Shown piece by piece: positions 56,464-64,000 of a stretch of 64,000 bases of DNA. Made by a program: the position numbers and the translations under genes. Position 1 is the first letter of the stretch. Each line of letters begins with the position of its first letter. The notes under the pieces are model-generated. The model saw only the letters and a list, made by a program, of their open reading frames with translations, did no database searches and was not told where the DNA came from. The stretch comes from Nocardia otitidiscaviarum NBRC 14405 (GTDB lineage: Bacteria > Actinomycetota > Actinomycetes > Mycobacteriales > Mycobacteriaceae): positions 1 to 64,000 of the forward strand of contig NZ_BAGD01000022.1 of NCBI RefSeq assembly GCF_000308635.1, in the 5' to 3' direction.

Positions 56464-57780
56464 TTAAGGCTGCCACCAGGGGCGTAGCGGCACCGTCCAT
56501 TCCTGGTCGGCTCCGAGCTTGACGCCCAGGACCTGGTGCAGCTGCACCACATTGCGTTCGAAGCCGAGCTGACAGCCCGCCATGTAGAGGCCCCAGACCT
56601 TGGCGGTGCCCTCACCGACCTCGGCCACCGCCTTGTCCCAGTTCTCGACCAGGTTGTCGCACCATTCGGAGAGGGTGAGCGCGTAGTGGCGGCGCAGGTT
56701 TTCCTCGTGCAGAACCTCGAGGCCGACGTTCTGGATCTCGGAGATGATGCGGCCGGAGCCGATCAGCTCCCCGTCGGGGAAGACGTACCGGTCGATGAAA
56801 TCGCCCGCCTTGGTGGTGCGGGTGTTGTCGGGCCGGGTGATGCAGTGGTTGAGGAACAGACCGCCGTCGCGCAGCTTCGACTTCATGAAGGTGAAGTACG
56901 CGGGATAGTTGTGCACACCGATGTGCTCGGTGAGGCCGATGGAGGAGATGGCGTCGAAGTCGCCCTCCGGCACGTCGCGGTAGTCGGAGTGGCGCACCTC
57001 GGCGAGGTCGGTCAGGCCCTCCTCGCGAATCCTGCGCTGCGCCCATTCGGCCTGCTCGGCCGACAGCGTCGCGCCGATGACCTTGACCCCGCGCTTGGCG
57101 GCGTAGCGCACCATGCCGCCCCAGCCGCAGCCGATATCGAGCAGCCGATCGCCTTCCTTCAGGCGCAGCTTGTCGAAGACCAGCCGGTACTTGTTCTCCT
57201 GCGCCTCTTCGAGCGTCTGATTCTCGTTGTCGTAGGCGGCGCAGGTGTAGGTCATGGACGGACCGAGCACATACTCGTAGAAGGTGTTCGACACGTCGTA
57301 GTGGTGGTGGATGGCCTCGGCGTCGCGCAGCTTGGAATGGCGCAGCCCCTCCAACGCCACCCGCCGCCAGCGCGGCATGGCCTCCTGGGGCGGCGGCGGC
57401 ACCGGCTTCATCAGCTCCCAGCCGAGCGAACGGGCGATGACCACCAGTTGCAGCGCGGTCGGGCGGCGGAACTTCAGCCCCGCCATGGCCTTCAGCAGCG
57501 CGTACGGGTCGCCGGGGTGCACACCGTGGGCGAGCATGTCACCGGCGATATAGGCCCGGGCCATCCCGAGGTCGCCGGGTGCGGTGGCGATGTAGTTGAC
57601 GCCGCGCGGGTTCTTGATCTCCAGGCCGAATTCCGAATCCGCGGGCCCCGTCGTACTGCCGTCGTAGGCGGTGAACCGGATGGGCATGTCACCGTCGATC
57701 AGGGTCTCGAAGATCTCGGCAATGGTGAGTTTGGTTCCGAGTTCCGCGAAGACATCGGAACGATCCTTGAATGTCGTCAC
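56464..57780 (-). CDS. cyclopropane-fatty-acid-synthase-family methyltransferase
   Basis: A 438-residue SAM enzyme acting on unsaturated acyl chains of phospholipids. The SAM motif is LLDIGCGWGGMV; HHHYDVSNTFYEYVLG and the FLNHCITRP segment are typical of the family. It corresponds to Rv3720. It overlaps the FAD oxidoreductase gene by 4 nt (ATGA). Such pairs make 10-methyl fatty acids (tuberculostearic acid): the methyltransferase adds a methylene, and the FAD enzyme reduces it. Whether this pair makes that product or a cyclopropane-like one is inference. Confidence 0.9.
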   Translation of the reverse strand: MTTFKDRSDVFAELGTKLTIAEIFETLIDGDMPIRFTAYDGSTTGPADSEFGLEIKNPRGVNYIATAPGDLGMARAYIAGDMLAHGVHPGDPYALLKAMAGLKFRRPTALQLVVIARSLGWELMKPVPPPPQEAMPRWRRVALEGLRHSKLRDAEAIHHHYDVSNTFYEYVLGPSMTYTCAAYDNENQTLEEAQENKYRLVFDKLRLKEGDRLLDIGCGWGGMVRYAAKRGVKVIGATLSAEQAEWAQRRIREEGLTDLAEVRHSDYRDVPEGDFDAISSIGLTEHIGVHNYPAYFTFMKSKLRDGGLFLNHCITRPDNTRTTKAGDFIDRYVFPDGELIGSGRIISEIQNVGLEVLHEENLRRHYALTLSEWCDNLVENWDKAVAEVGEGTAKVWGLYMAGCQLGFERNVVQLHQVLGVKLGADQEWTVPLRPWWQP

Positions 57781-59219
57781 TTGCGTTGCACCGCCTTCGA
57801 ATACAGATCCAGTAATCGATGCTGGGGGTCGTAGCGTTCCTTCAGCTCGGTGTAGGTGTGCCCGCCGTAGAGCGCCGCGAACTCATCCTGGCCGTAGTAG
57901 GCATCCGAGTACAGGGATTTATGACCGTCCAGTTCGGAGACTTTCCGCTCTATGGCGCGGTTGGCCGCGCCCTCGGGCTGTCCGGGAACGGTCGGGACGG
58001 CCGACCAGAAGCCCACGTTCACATAGGTCCGCTTCGGTTCCAGCGGATACAGGGGCCAGGGCCGATCGCCCTGCTCGCGGTCGGTGTCGCGCAGGCGCAG
58101 GGGGCACAGCCAGATCGGCTCGATGGGAATCTCGCGCAGGAACCAGTGCATGAACTCCGCGGTGCGCTCGATGGGCACCTCGATGTCCTGCACCACCCGC
58201 TCCCGCGGTGGATTGCCCTTGCGGGCCTCGAGCTTGTCGCCGATGTCGTACCTGTGGTCCAGGGCGATGAGCTTCCAGTAGAAGCTGCTGCGCCGGTACT
58301 GCCGGGGCCAGAAGCGCCGGATCCGCGGATTCTGGGTGCCGAACGCCCGTGAGCACCAGAACCAGTCGGTATCCCAGCGCCACAGGTAGTCGTGGATGGT
58401 GAGCCGGTCGCGCTTCGGCGCGGGGCCGTCGTGCTGGATGGACCGGTAGTAGATGTCCATACCGGTGTAATCGCTGACCGGGCCGGGTTCGTCGGTCTGC
58501 CGACCGAGGATCAGGTAGCTCTCGTCGGCGGTGAACACCACGCCGTCGAGGTAGTCGACCCGCTCGCCGTCGTGGGCGCGATCGGCGACGATCCGGCCCA
58601 TGGCGGCCTCGAGGTCGCCCAGATCGTGGAAGCGCAGGTGGCGCAGGGCCACATAGGGCGGCACCGGCTCCAGCTCGATCTTCAGCCGGGTCGAGTAGCC
58701 GAGCGTGCCGTAGGAGTTCGGGAATCCGCGGAACAGGTCGGCGTGCTCGTTGTCCGGCGTGGCGGTGATGATCTCGCCCGACCCGGTGAGGATGTCGATC
58801 TCCAGCACCGATTCGTGCGGCAGGCCGTTGCGGAAGGAGGTCGACTCGATGCCCAGGCCGGTCACCGCGCCGCCCAGCGTGATGGTCTTGAGCTGCGGCA
58901 CCACCAGCGGGGCGAGTCCGTACGGCAGGGTGGTGGCCACCAGGTCCTCATAGGTGGTCATCCCCGCCACATCGGCGGTGCGGGCCTCCGGGTCGACCGC
59001 GATGACCTGCGTCAATCCCGACACGTCGAGCCCGGGGGCGGTGCTCTTGGCGCGTGCCCGGAACAGATTGGAGGTCTTCTTCGCCAGGCGGACATTGGCG
59101 TCGCGTGGAATGGCGCGATAGGACGCCAGCAGTCGTTCGACCCCGGCCTGGTGCGCGGCGAAACCCGATTCCACTGCGGCCGGTGCGCGGCCGGCCTTCC
59201 CCAACAGACTCACTGCCAC
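57777..59219 (-). CDS. FAD-binding oxidoreductase paired with the methyltransferase
   Basis: A 480-residue flavoprotein with a PCMH-type FAD domain (about residues 75-230), including AGMTTYEDLVATTLPYG and TLGGAVTGLGIESTS. The C-terminal half resembles DHCR24/DWARF1-type reductases (PLRLRDTDREQ and YYGQDEFAALYGG). It corresponds to Rv3719. The start is GTG. Its end overlaps the methyltransferase start, so both are made together, probably to reduce the methylene-lipid intermediate. An AGTTA-N7-TAACT dyad lies upstream. Confidence 0.85.
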   Translation of the reverse strand: MAVSLLGKAGRAPAAVESGFAAHQAGVERLLASYRAIPRDANVRLAKKTSNLFRARAKSTAPGLDVSGLTQVIAVDPEARTADVAGMTTYEDLVATTLPYGLAPLVVPQLKTITLGGAVTGLGIESTSFRNGLPHESVLEIDILTGSGEIITATPDNEHADLFRGFPNSYGTLGYSTRLKIELEPVPPYVALRHLRFHDLGDLEAAMGRIVADRAHDGERVDYLDGVVFTADESYLILGRQTDEPGPVSDYTGMDIYYRSIQHDGPAPKRDRLTIHDYLWRWDTDWFWCSRAFGTQNPRIRRFWPRQYRRSSFYWKLIALDHRYDIGDKLEARKGNPPRERVVQDIEVPIERTAEFMHWFLREIPIEPIWLCPLRLRDTDREQGDRPWPLYPLEPKRTYVNVGFWSAVPTVPGQPEGAANRAIERKVSELDGHKSLYSDAYYGQDEFAALYGGHTYTELKERYDPQHRLLDLYSKAVQRK

Positions 59220-59358
59220 CTTTGGAACCTATCGCGGACCCGGCGAGTCGGCCAGCAGGATCACACCGGCGGGGCGGTTTTTCACGCACAGTTTGCATCC
59301 GTGTCGATGGGCGCCACCTGCGGCGGGGCGAATCTATTCCGATCCGGACCGTGACAAT

Positions 59359-59375
59359 AGTTACTCTAGCTAACT
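59359..59375. promoter_or_regulatory. dyad in the divergent promoter region
   Basis: AGTTA-CTCTAGC-TAACT, a perfect 5-bp dyad in an AT-richer patch between the FAD oxidoreductase and SRPBCC genes. It may be a regulator site for either. Confidence 0.4.
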
Positions 59376-59489
59376 TTATGGTCCCGAATGACGCCGCCGA
59401 CATCGGAGCGGACCGGTCCCGTCGCACCGGCGGCGGCGTAGCATAACCGGGCGGCAAGAGGCCGAGAGCCGGGAATCAGTAAGGAGCTC

Positions 59490-59927
59490 ATGGTGGGACA
59501 GGTCAGCGCGTCCAGCTCGATCGTGGTGGCGGCCGAACCGAAGCGGGCGCTGGAGGCGATCGCGGACTACGAGACGGTGCGCCCGCGCATCCTCTCCTCG
59601 CACTACCGCGACTACAAGGTGGTCGAGGGCGGCAAGGGTGCCGGCACCGTGGCGGAGTGGACGCTCCAGGCCACCGAGAAGCGCTCCCGCAATGTGCGCG
59701 CCGCCGTCTCGGTCTCCGATTCCATGGTGACCGAACGGGATTCGAACTCCTCCATGGTCACCACCTGGACCGTCACCCCGCAGGGCACCGGCTCCCTGGT
59801 CAACGTGCGCACCAGCTGGAAGGGCGCGGGCGGTATCGGCGGCATCTTCGAGGGCATCTTCGCCCCGCTCGGCCTGAAGAAGATCCAGGCCGAGGTGCTG
59901 GAGAACCTGAAGCGCGAACTGGCCTGA
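59490..59927 (+). CDS. SRPBCC-family protein (Rv3718c-like)
   Basis: A 145-residue START/SRPBCC-fold protein that probably binds a hydrophobic ligand. It opens with SSSIVVAAEPKRALEAIADY, and the long C-terminal helix FAPLGLKKIQAEVLENLKRE closes the pocket, as usual. The ATG has AAGGAG upstream, and TAGCAT about 50 nt before the start may be a -10. It lies next to the lipid-modifying pair, divergent from it, and its position matches Rv3718c. Confidence 0.85.
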   Translation: MVGQVSASSSIVVAAEPKRALEAIADYETVRPRILSSHYRDYKVVEGGKGAGTVAEWTLQATEKRSRNVRAAVSVSDSMVTERDSNSSMVTTWTVTPQGTGSLVNVRTSWKGAGGIGGIFEGIFAPLGLKKIQAEVLENLKRELA

Positions 59928-59934
59928 GGCTCGT

Positions 59935-60747
59935 TCAGAGTCGGTCGATGGGCCAGCAGATCTCGGTGCGGTAGTCGGCGGGCGCGGCATCGCCGGGGCC
60001 GATCAGGTACACCTCGCGAATCGGTTCGGCCAGGGCGGTGTCGTGTTCGGCCACATGGCTGCCGAGAGCACCGTAGGTGCGATCGAAATCGTCGAACGGA
60101 CCGTGATGGACGGCGATGGCGAAGCGGCGGGCCGGGAGGTCGATGACCGAGCCCAGCGCGGCGGCGCTTTCCCGGTCGCGTTCCGCGACGGGAACGAAGG
60201 CGACCACCTCGCCCTTGTCCTGCTCGAAGAACTCCACCGCGTAGGTGGCTCCGGCCGGACCCGAGGGCGTGAGGTCGGCCGCGGCGAGCGATGCGGACAG
60301 GGCGGTGAACGCCGTCTCGCACCAGGCGTCGATGCCGTCGCGCGCCACCGTCTCCGCCATGGCCAGGGCGGGGAAGCTCGGGATCGAACGGTATTCCACG
60401 GCGACCGCGGTGGACGGCGTCAGCAGTGCGCGCAGCGACGCCACCACATCGCGGGTCCGCAGCAACTCGGCCTCCATGCGTGCCAGGTGCCCGCGCAGCG
60501 CGGCGTCCCGGGTGTCCCGGTCCGGGGCGGCCAGCACCTCCTGAATTTCCGGCAGCGGCATATTCAGATCCCGCAGGCGGCGGATCAGATGCGCCCGCTC
60601 CACCTGATCCGTCGAATACCGCCGGTACCCGCTGTGCGCGTCCACCACCGCGGGCTCCAGCAGCCCGATGTCGTGGTAGTGCCGCAGCGCCTTCACGCTG
60701 AGATGTGTGAGCCGGGAGAACTCCCCGATCGGAACGATCGCTGTCAT
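59935..60747 (-). CDS. MerR-family regulator with GyrI-like ligand domain
   Basis: A 270-residue BmrR-type regulator. The winged helix (residues 5-75) contains [24 protein letters not shown] and the [10 protein letters not shown] turn. A coiled-coil dimerisation helix follows, then a GyrI-like domain (about 115-270) that binds multidrug-type ligands. It has no metal-binding Cys pattern. A MerR-type dyad within a 19-bp promoter spacer lies upstream of its own start, suggesting autoregulation. No efflux gene adjoins. Confidence 0.87.
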   Translation of the reverse strand: MTAIVPIGEFSRLTHLSVKALRHYHDIGLLEPAVVDAHSGYRRYSTDQVERAHLIRRLRDLNMPLPEIQEVLAAPDRDTRDAALRGHLARMEAELLRTRDVVASLRALLTPSTAVAVEYRSIPSFPALAMAETVARDGIDAWCETAFTALSASLAAADLTPSGPAGATYAVEFFEQDKGEVVAFVPVAERDRESAAALGSVIDLPARRFAIAVHHGPFDDFDRTYGALGSHVAEHDTALAEPIREVYLIGPGDAAPADYRTEICWPIDRL

Positions 60748-60760
60748 GCCTCAAGGGAAC

Positions 60761-60781
60761 ACCCTCCTACCGGGGGAGAGT
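60761..60781. promoter_or_regulatory. MerR-type operator in the regulator's own promoter
   Basis: ACCCTCC-N7-GGAGAGT, a dyad with one mismatch per arm. On the minus strand it fills the 19-bp spacer after TTGACT (60779-60784), the typical long spacer for MerR activators; the -10 (TTCCCT) is weak. Confidence 0.55.
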
Positions 60782-60875
60782 CAACGACCTTCGGTGTGCG
60801 GGGGCTGCGCGGGTCGCCGCCGTCGCGGGCACGACTACGCTGGACGGCGATCCCCACTCAGAGAGGAACACGTCC

Positions 60876-61217
60876 GTGGAACCCGGTGGACAGTTCGACA
60901 TGCAGGCGTTGCTCGCCCAGGCCCAGCAGATGCAGGAAGCGGTCATGGCGGCGCAGCAGGAGATCGCCGCCTCCGAGGTGGAGGGCGAGGCGGGGGGCGG
61001 GCTGGTGCGCGCCAAGATTCGCGCCACCGGCGAGGTGCTGTCGCTGGCCATCGACCCCAAGATCGTCGATCCGGAGGATGTGGAAACGCTCCAGGATCTG
61101 GTGATCGGCGCGGTCAACGACGCCATGGCCAATGCGCAGAATCTGGCCGCCGAGCGATTGGGTCCGCTCGCCGGCGGTATGGGTGGCATGGGCGGCGGCG
61201 CGCTGCCCGGCTTCTGA
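60876..61217 (+). CDS. YbaB/EbfC-family nucleoid-associated protein
   Basis: A 113-residue DNA-binding protein of the YbaB/EbfC family, found before recR in most bacteria. It has the family pattern [19 protein letters not shown], then [16 protein letters not shown] and the end helix [11 protein letters not shown]; a Gly/Met-rich tail follows. The GTG has GAGAGGA upstream. RecR starts 12 nt after its stop, so the two form an operon. Confidence 0.93.
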   Translation: MEPGGQFDMQALLAQAQQMQEAVMAAQQEIAASEVEGEAGGGLVRAKIRATGEVLSLAIDPKIVDPEDVETLQDLVIGAVNDAMANAQNLAAERLGPLAGGMGGMGGGALPGF

Positions 61218-61229
61218 TCGAGGACGCCG

Positions 61230-61838
61230 GTGTACGAGGGTCCCGTTCAGGATCTCATCGACGAACTGGGCAAACTGCCCGGTGTCGGACCGAAGTCCGC
61301 GCAGCGCATCGCCTTTCACCTGTTGGCGGTGGAGCCACCGGAGATCGACCGGCTCCAGGCCGCCCTGCAGAAGGTGCGCGACGGCGTGCGCTTCTGCGAG
61401 GTCTGCGGCACCGTCTCCGACGGCGAACTGTGTCGCATCTGCGCCGATCCGCGCCGCGATCTCAGCATGATCTGCGTGGTGGAGGAGCCCAAGGATGTGC
61501 AGGCCATCGAGCGCACCCGGGAGTTCCGGGGGCGCTATCACGTGCTGGGTGGCGCGCTCGACCCGCTCAGCGGCGTCGGCCCGGACCAGCTGCGCATCCG
61601 GGAACTGTTGACCCGCATCGGAACCCAGGCCGACGGCGTGGACGTCACCGAGGTGATCATCGCGACCGACCCGAATACCGAGGGCGAGGCCACGGCCACC
61701 TATCTGGTGCGCATGCTCCGCGACTTCCCGGGCCTGTCGGTGACCCGCTTGGCCTCGGGGTTGCCGATGGGCGGCGATCTGGAGTTCGCCGACGAACTCA
61801 CCTTGGGACGCGCGCTGTCGGGGCGGCGCGCGCTCTGA
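61230..61838 (+). CDS. recR: recombination mediator protein
   Basis: A 202-residue RecR, which loads RecA with RecO and RecF in gap repair. The helix-hairpin-helix [16 protein letters not shown], the zinc finger with Cys in [17 protein letters not shown] and the TOPRIM domain ([28 protein letters not shown]) are all intact. The start is GTG. It is the last gene of the ybaB-recR operon. Confidence 0.95.
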   Translation: MYEGPVQDLIDELGKLPGVGPKSAQRIAFHLLAVEPPEIDRLQAALQKVRDGVRFCEVCGTVSDGELCRICADPRRDLSMICVVEEPKDVQAIERTREFRGRYHVLGGALDPLSGVGPDQLRIRELLTRIGTQADGVDVTEVIIATDPNTEGEATATYLVRMLRDFPGLSVTRLASGLPMGGDLEFADELTLGRALSGRRAL

Positions 61839-61851
61839 GCCGTCCGGCCGC

Positions 61852-62073
61852 TCAGCTCCGGACGTCGCCGACCAGGTAGCGGACGCCGCCGGTCCAGATC
61901 TCCAGGGCGGCCGGTTCGGGGCAGGGGATCTGCTGGTGATTGCGGGTGATGCCGGGACCGGTGCCGGTGACGAGCAGCGACGCGACGCCGACGCTCGCGG
62001 CGGCCACGGTCGCGAGCACGACCAGACGTTTGCTGATCAGCACCGGAGGGCGCGTTTGCTGGCGTAGCTCCAT
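61852..62073 (-). CDS. small exported or membrane protein of unknown function
   Basis: A 73-residue protein. One hydrophobic segment (residues 18-38, VVLATVAAASVGVASLLVTG) after a basic N-terminus gives a signal anchor. The 35-residue exterior holds a single Cys (QQIPCPEP) and a Trp (EIWTGGVRYLVGD). The ATG has GGGAGA at good spacing. No family was recognised. Single Cys without a lipobox argues against a lipoprotein. Confidence 0.55.
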   Translation of the reverse strand: MELRQQTRPPVLISKRLVVLATVAAASVGVASLLVTGTGPGITRNHQQIPCPEPAALEIWTGGVRYLVGDVRS

Positions 62074-62229
62074 GATTCTCCCTCGTCGGATGGGACATGG
62101 GAAAAGCGGGAACGTGCTGTGGGCAGCGAAAGGCTAACGCTCGCGGGCGGCGCGAGCGGGGCATCAGAGGCCGCGAGGCCGAATCGAGACGCGTTCGATC
62201 GCGTTACGAGACCGACCGGTCGGCCCTGA

Positions 62230-62874
62230 TCAGAGTTCCAGCCGCTCCCAGTCGAGCGCGTCGAAGTCGGCGCGATCCTCGGTGGTCCACGCCCAGATGA
62301 GGTCGGCCACGGTGGCCGCATCGTCCACCGAGGTGGCGAAGTGCCGGTCGGGGGAGCCGTCGCGGTATTCGAGCGTGTACCGACCGTCGGGGTGGCGGTA
62401 GGTCTGAACGTACCGCTGATCTCCCCGCTCCACGATCAGATAGGGTCCGGGATCCGCCAGCGCCGGCAGCCAGAGATCGAGCAATTCCCTGGTGACATAA
62501 GGGAATTCGCCCGCACCGCCGTGCGTGACCGTGGCCGGGATATGTCCGGCGGGATCGGCCAGCCAGGTCAGCTGCGGATCGTAGACGGCGTAGCCGCGCG
62601 GCGTGGCCAGCTCGAACAGCAGCGCCCGCACATGGCCGATGGCGTCGTACGGCGTGGAAACGACCAGCGTGGCACCGTTGTCCTTGCCGCCGAGCGGAGT
62701 GGAACTCAGGAAGCTGTCGGCTTCCGGCAACTCCCCATCGCGCCGCTCCAACTCCGCGGCGATCTCGGCCACGATCCCGGCTTCGGGCTGCCCCTCCTGC
62801 GCGGTGAGGTAGGCGTCGACCTCGGCGGGCGTGCGCGCCACACCCGAGGGCAGCAGGATCTGGTCATAACTCAC
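62230..62874 (-). CDS. unknown 214-residue protein
   Basis: An acidic soluble protein of no recognised family. It has SLGG-like turns, a Pro/Gly-rich middle and DFDALDWERLEL at the C-terminus, and repeated RDGSPDRHF/YRHPDGRYTLEYR segments that suggest beta hairpins. GTG is the start, with TAGCCT 6 nt upstream and no ribosome site, so the transcript is probably leaderless. It stands alone, divergent from nothing obvious; the next gene toward 64 kb is the small Cys-rich one on the same strand. Confidence 0.6.
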   Translation of the reverse strand: MSYDQILLPSGVARTPAEVDAYLTAQEGQPEAGIVAEIAAELERRDGELPEADSFLSSTPLGGKDNGATLVVSTPYDAIGHVRALLFELATPRGYAVYDPQLTWLADPAGHIPATVTHGGAGEFPYVTRELLDLWLPALADPGPYLIVERGDQRYVQTYRHPDGRYTLEYRDGSPDRHFATSVDDAATVADLIWAWTTEDRADFDALDWERLEL

Positions 62875-62886
62875 CCAGCCAGGCTA
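62875..62886 (-). promoter_or_regulatory. leaderless-type -10 element
   Basis: On the minus strand TAGCCT, then GGCTGG, then GTG at 62874. Confidence 0.5.
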
Positions 62887-63093
62887 GCTGTGCCGCCTCT
62901 CCGTGACTTCAGCGCGCGGCTGAGTGCCGTTGACTGTCGTGCATGCGTGCCGGCGGTTGGGTGCCGAAACGATTTCGGGGGTGCCCCGGGAGTTACCCGG
63001 AATCTTGCGAGATCAGTTGTCGCGTTGGTCGGTCGGGGTGTTGCGCGGTGGGATGGAAGGGCTGGTGGGGTTCGTTGGGCGGTGAGTCGGCGG

Positions 63094-63318
63094 TCAGCTG
63101 GTTCGGCGTAGGTGGAGAGTCTCGGCGGTGGACTCGGGGTGTGTGCACTGGCAGCCGCCCGCTATGTCGCCGCAGTCCACGATGAAGGTGTGGCGGGCGT
63201 GGGCGGAGTCGGGGCAGTCGGGGTCGGTGCATTCCACCGATCGGTCGGCGTGTTCGACCAGGGTGCCGTGACAGTGGTCGAGGGCCGATGTGCAGGACGA
63301 GCAGACCGAGTTGGCCAT
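63094..63318 (-). CDS. small Cys-rich putative zinc-binding protein
   Basis: A 74-residue protein with eight cysteines at 6, 9, 16, 30, 35, 49, 56 and 58 plus several histidines, a pattern that suggests one or two metal sites. The start MANSVCSSCTSALDHCHG and the pair CTDPDC are strongly zinc-ribbon-like. The ATG has a near-perfect ribosome site (GAAGGAGG, 4-nt spacing). Related small proteins occur widely in actinobacteria as hypotheticals. It is divergent from the transglutaminase gene. Metal binding is inference. Confidence 0.65.
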   Translation of the reverse strand: MANSVCSSCTSALDHCHGTLVEHADRSVECTDPDCPDSAHARHTFIVDCGDIAGGCQCTHPESTAETLHLRRTS

Positions 63319-63537
63319 GAAGCCTCCTTCAACCGTTCCCTACGTCCTAGCACTCGGCACCGACAGTCGCGGGAATCCGCGGCGTGTCGTCCGGACTGTC
63401 CGGAAAATGTCTGATGTCGGGGGAGTGCCGGGCGTGTCGTGTACCCCGGGGCGCGGTGCGGGCGAAAAGCGGTGCGTGAAGTGGGTTCTGTGGGCTGATC
63501 CGGGGGTGCTGCCGGGGCCGGCGTGGTGAACTTGGTT

Positions 63538-64000
63538 ATGGGAATCAAGGTTTCCCTCGAACATCGCACCACCTACACCTTCGAGCGGCCGGTGCGGATC
63601 CATCCCCATGTGGTGCGGCTGCGCCCGGCACCGCATACGCGCACCACCATCGAGGCGTATTCGATGCGGGTGACGCCCGCCGAGCACTGGGTCAACTGGC
63701 AGCAGGACGCGTTCGGGAATTTCCTTGCGCGCCTGGTGTTCAGCGAGCCCGCGCGCACCCTCGACATCGTGGTCGGGCTGATCGCCGACCTGGATGTGGT
63801 GAATCCGTTCGACTTCTTCGTCGAGGAGTTCGCCGAGCACTTCCCGTTCACATATCCGCCGGACCTGGCGGTCGACCTGGAACCCTATCTGCGCCCCGTG
63901 GACGAGGGCGAGACCGGCTCCGGCCCGGGGGAACTGGTGCGCGACTGGGTGCGCCGCCATCCACCCGCGGGCCGGCCGCGCACCATCGACTTCCTGGTGA
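63538..64000 (+). CDS. transglutaminase-family protein, 5' part only
   Basis: The first 154 codons of a protein with the bacterial transglutaminase-like N-terminal domain: YTFERPVRIHPHVVRLRP, NWQQDAFGNFLARLVF and VNPFDFFVEEFAEHFPF. The opening resembles the long actinobacterial form (Rv2566 type, about 1100 residues, with DUF2126), but the catalytic Cys-His-Asp part lies beyond the right edge. The ATG at 63538 is the first start before the conserved region; no good ribosome site is seen. Confidence 0.8.
   Translation, partial: MGIKVSLEHRTTYTFERPVRIHPHVVRLRPAPHTRTTIEAYSMRVTPAEHWVNWQQDAFGNFLARLVFSEPARTLDIVVGLIADLDVVNPFDFFVEEFAEHFPFTYPPDLAVDLEPYLRPVDEGETGSGPGELVRDWVRRHPPAGRPRTIDFLV

Overview
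The window is high-GC actinobacterial DNA, most likely from Nocardia or a close mycolic-acid-bearing relative. Gene order agrees with this. tyrA, a TadA-associated protein, tadA and a tRNA-Ser stand together as in mycobacteria. aspC, the SRP RNA, dnaX, a cyclopropane-synthase-like methyltransferase with an FAD oxidoreductase, an SRPBCC protein, ybaB and recR also follow the order known from the Mycobacterium tuberculosis Rv3722c-Rv3715c region, with long insertions. No CRISPR array, rRNA operon, plasmid origin or intact prophage was seen.

Layout. 1-1.9 kb: 3'-truncated tyrA, divergent tadA pair, tRNA-Ser(CGA). 1.9-9.2 kb: hydrolase, NarL-type two-component pair, MMPL exporter with divergent TetR repressor, Rrf2-like regulator. 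9.3-13.1 kb: heterodimeric ABC exporter. 13.2-19.3 kb: a cluster centred on queuosine (divergent tgt, YhhQ-type precursor transporter, glutamyl-Q-tRNA synthetase). 19.4-27.7 kb: orphan DUF397 gene, orphan qcrB, WS/DGAT-like acyltransferase, HhH-GPD protein, methyltransferase, aspC, SRP RNA, a membrane protein. 27.75-31.4 kb: a decayed genomic island in the 3' end of tRNA-Ser(GGA), with an integrase remnant, a WhiJ-like XRE/DUF5753 operon, a resolvase-like protein and a mutated copy of the tRNA 3' end. 31.9-44.2 kb: GMC oxidoreductase, a conservon without its GTPase gene, a ROK regulator behind a Cys-Cys leader ORF, DUF2207 protein, metallopeptidase, and amt with two GlnR boxes. 44.7-62 kb: an unusually long dnaX, fadAB, a PknK-like kinase, the methyltransferase/FAD oxidoreductase pair, SRPBCC, MerR, ybaB-recR. 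62-64 kb: small unknowns and the start of a transglutaminase-family gene.

How genes work together. The Q cluster could take up a 7-deazaguanine base, insert it into tRNA and glutamylate Q-tRNA(Asp). The Tgt base pocket matches neither the preQ1 nor the queuine pattern. The island XRE operon and the distant orphan DUF397 gene share a GTTTGC/GCAAAC dyad, so a normally adjacent regulator/partner pair may here be split but co-controlled. FadA and FadB form a beta-oxidation complex. The methyltransferase/FAD pair resembles the enzymes for 10-methyl fatty acids. Many genes have a TANNNT hexamer 6-9 nt before the start codon and no Shine-Dalgarno, which suggests frequent leaderless transcription.

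All assignments rest on reading the sequence and on remembered family features. No database search was run.
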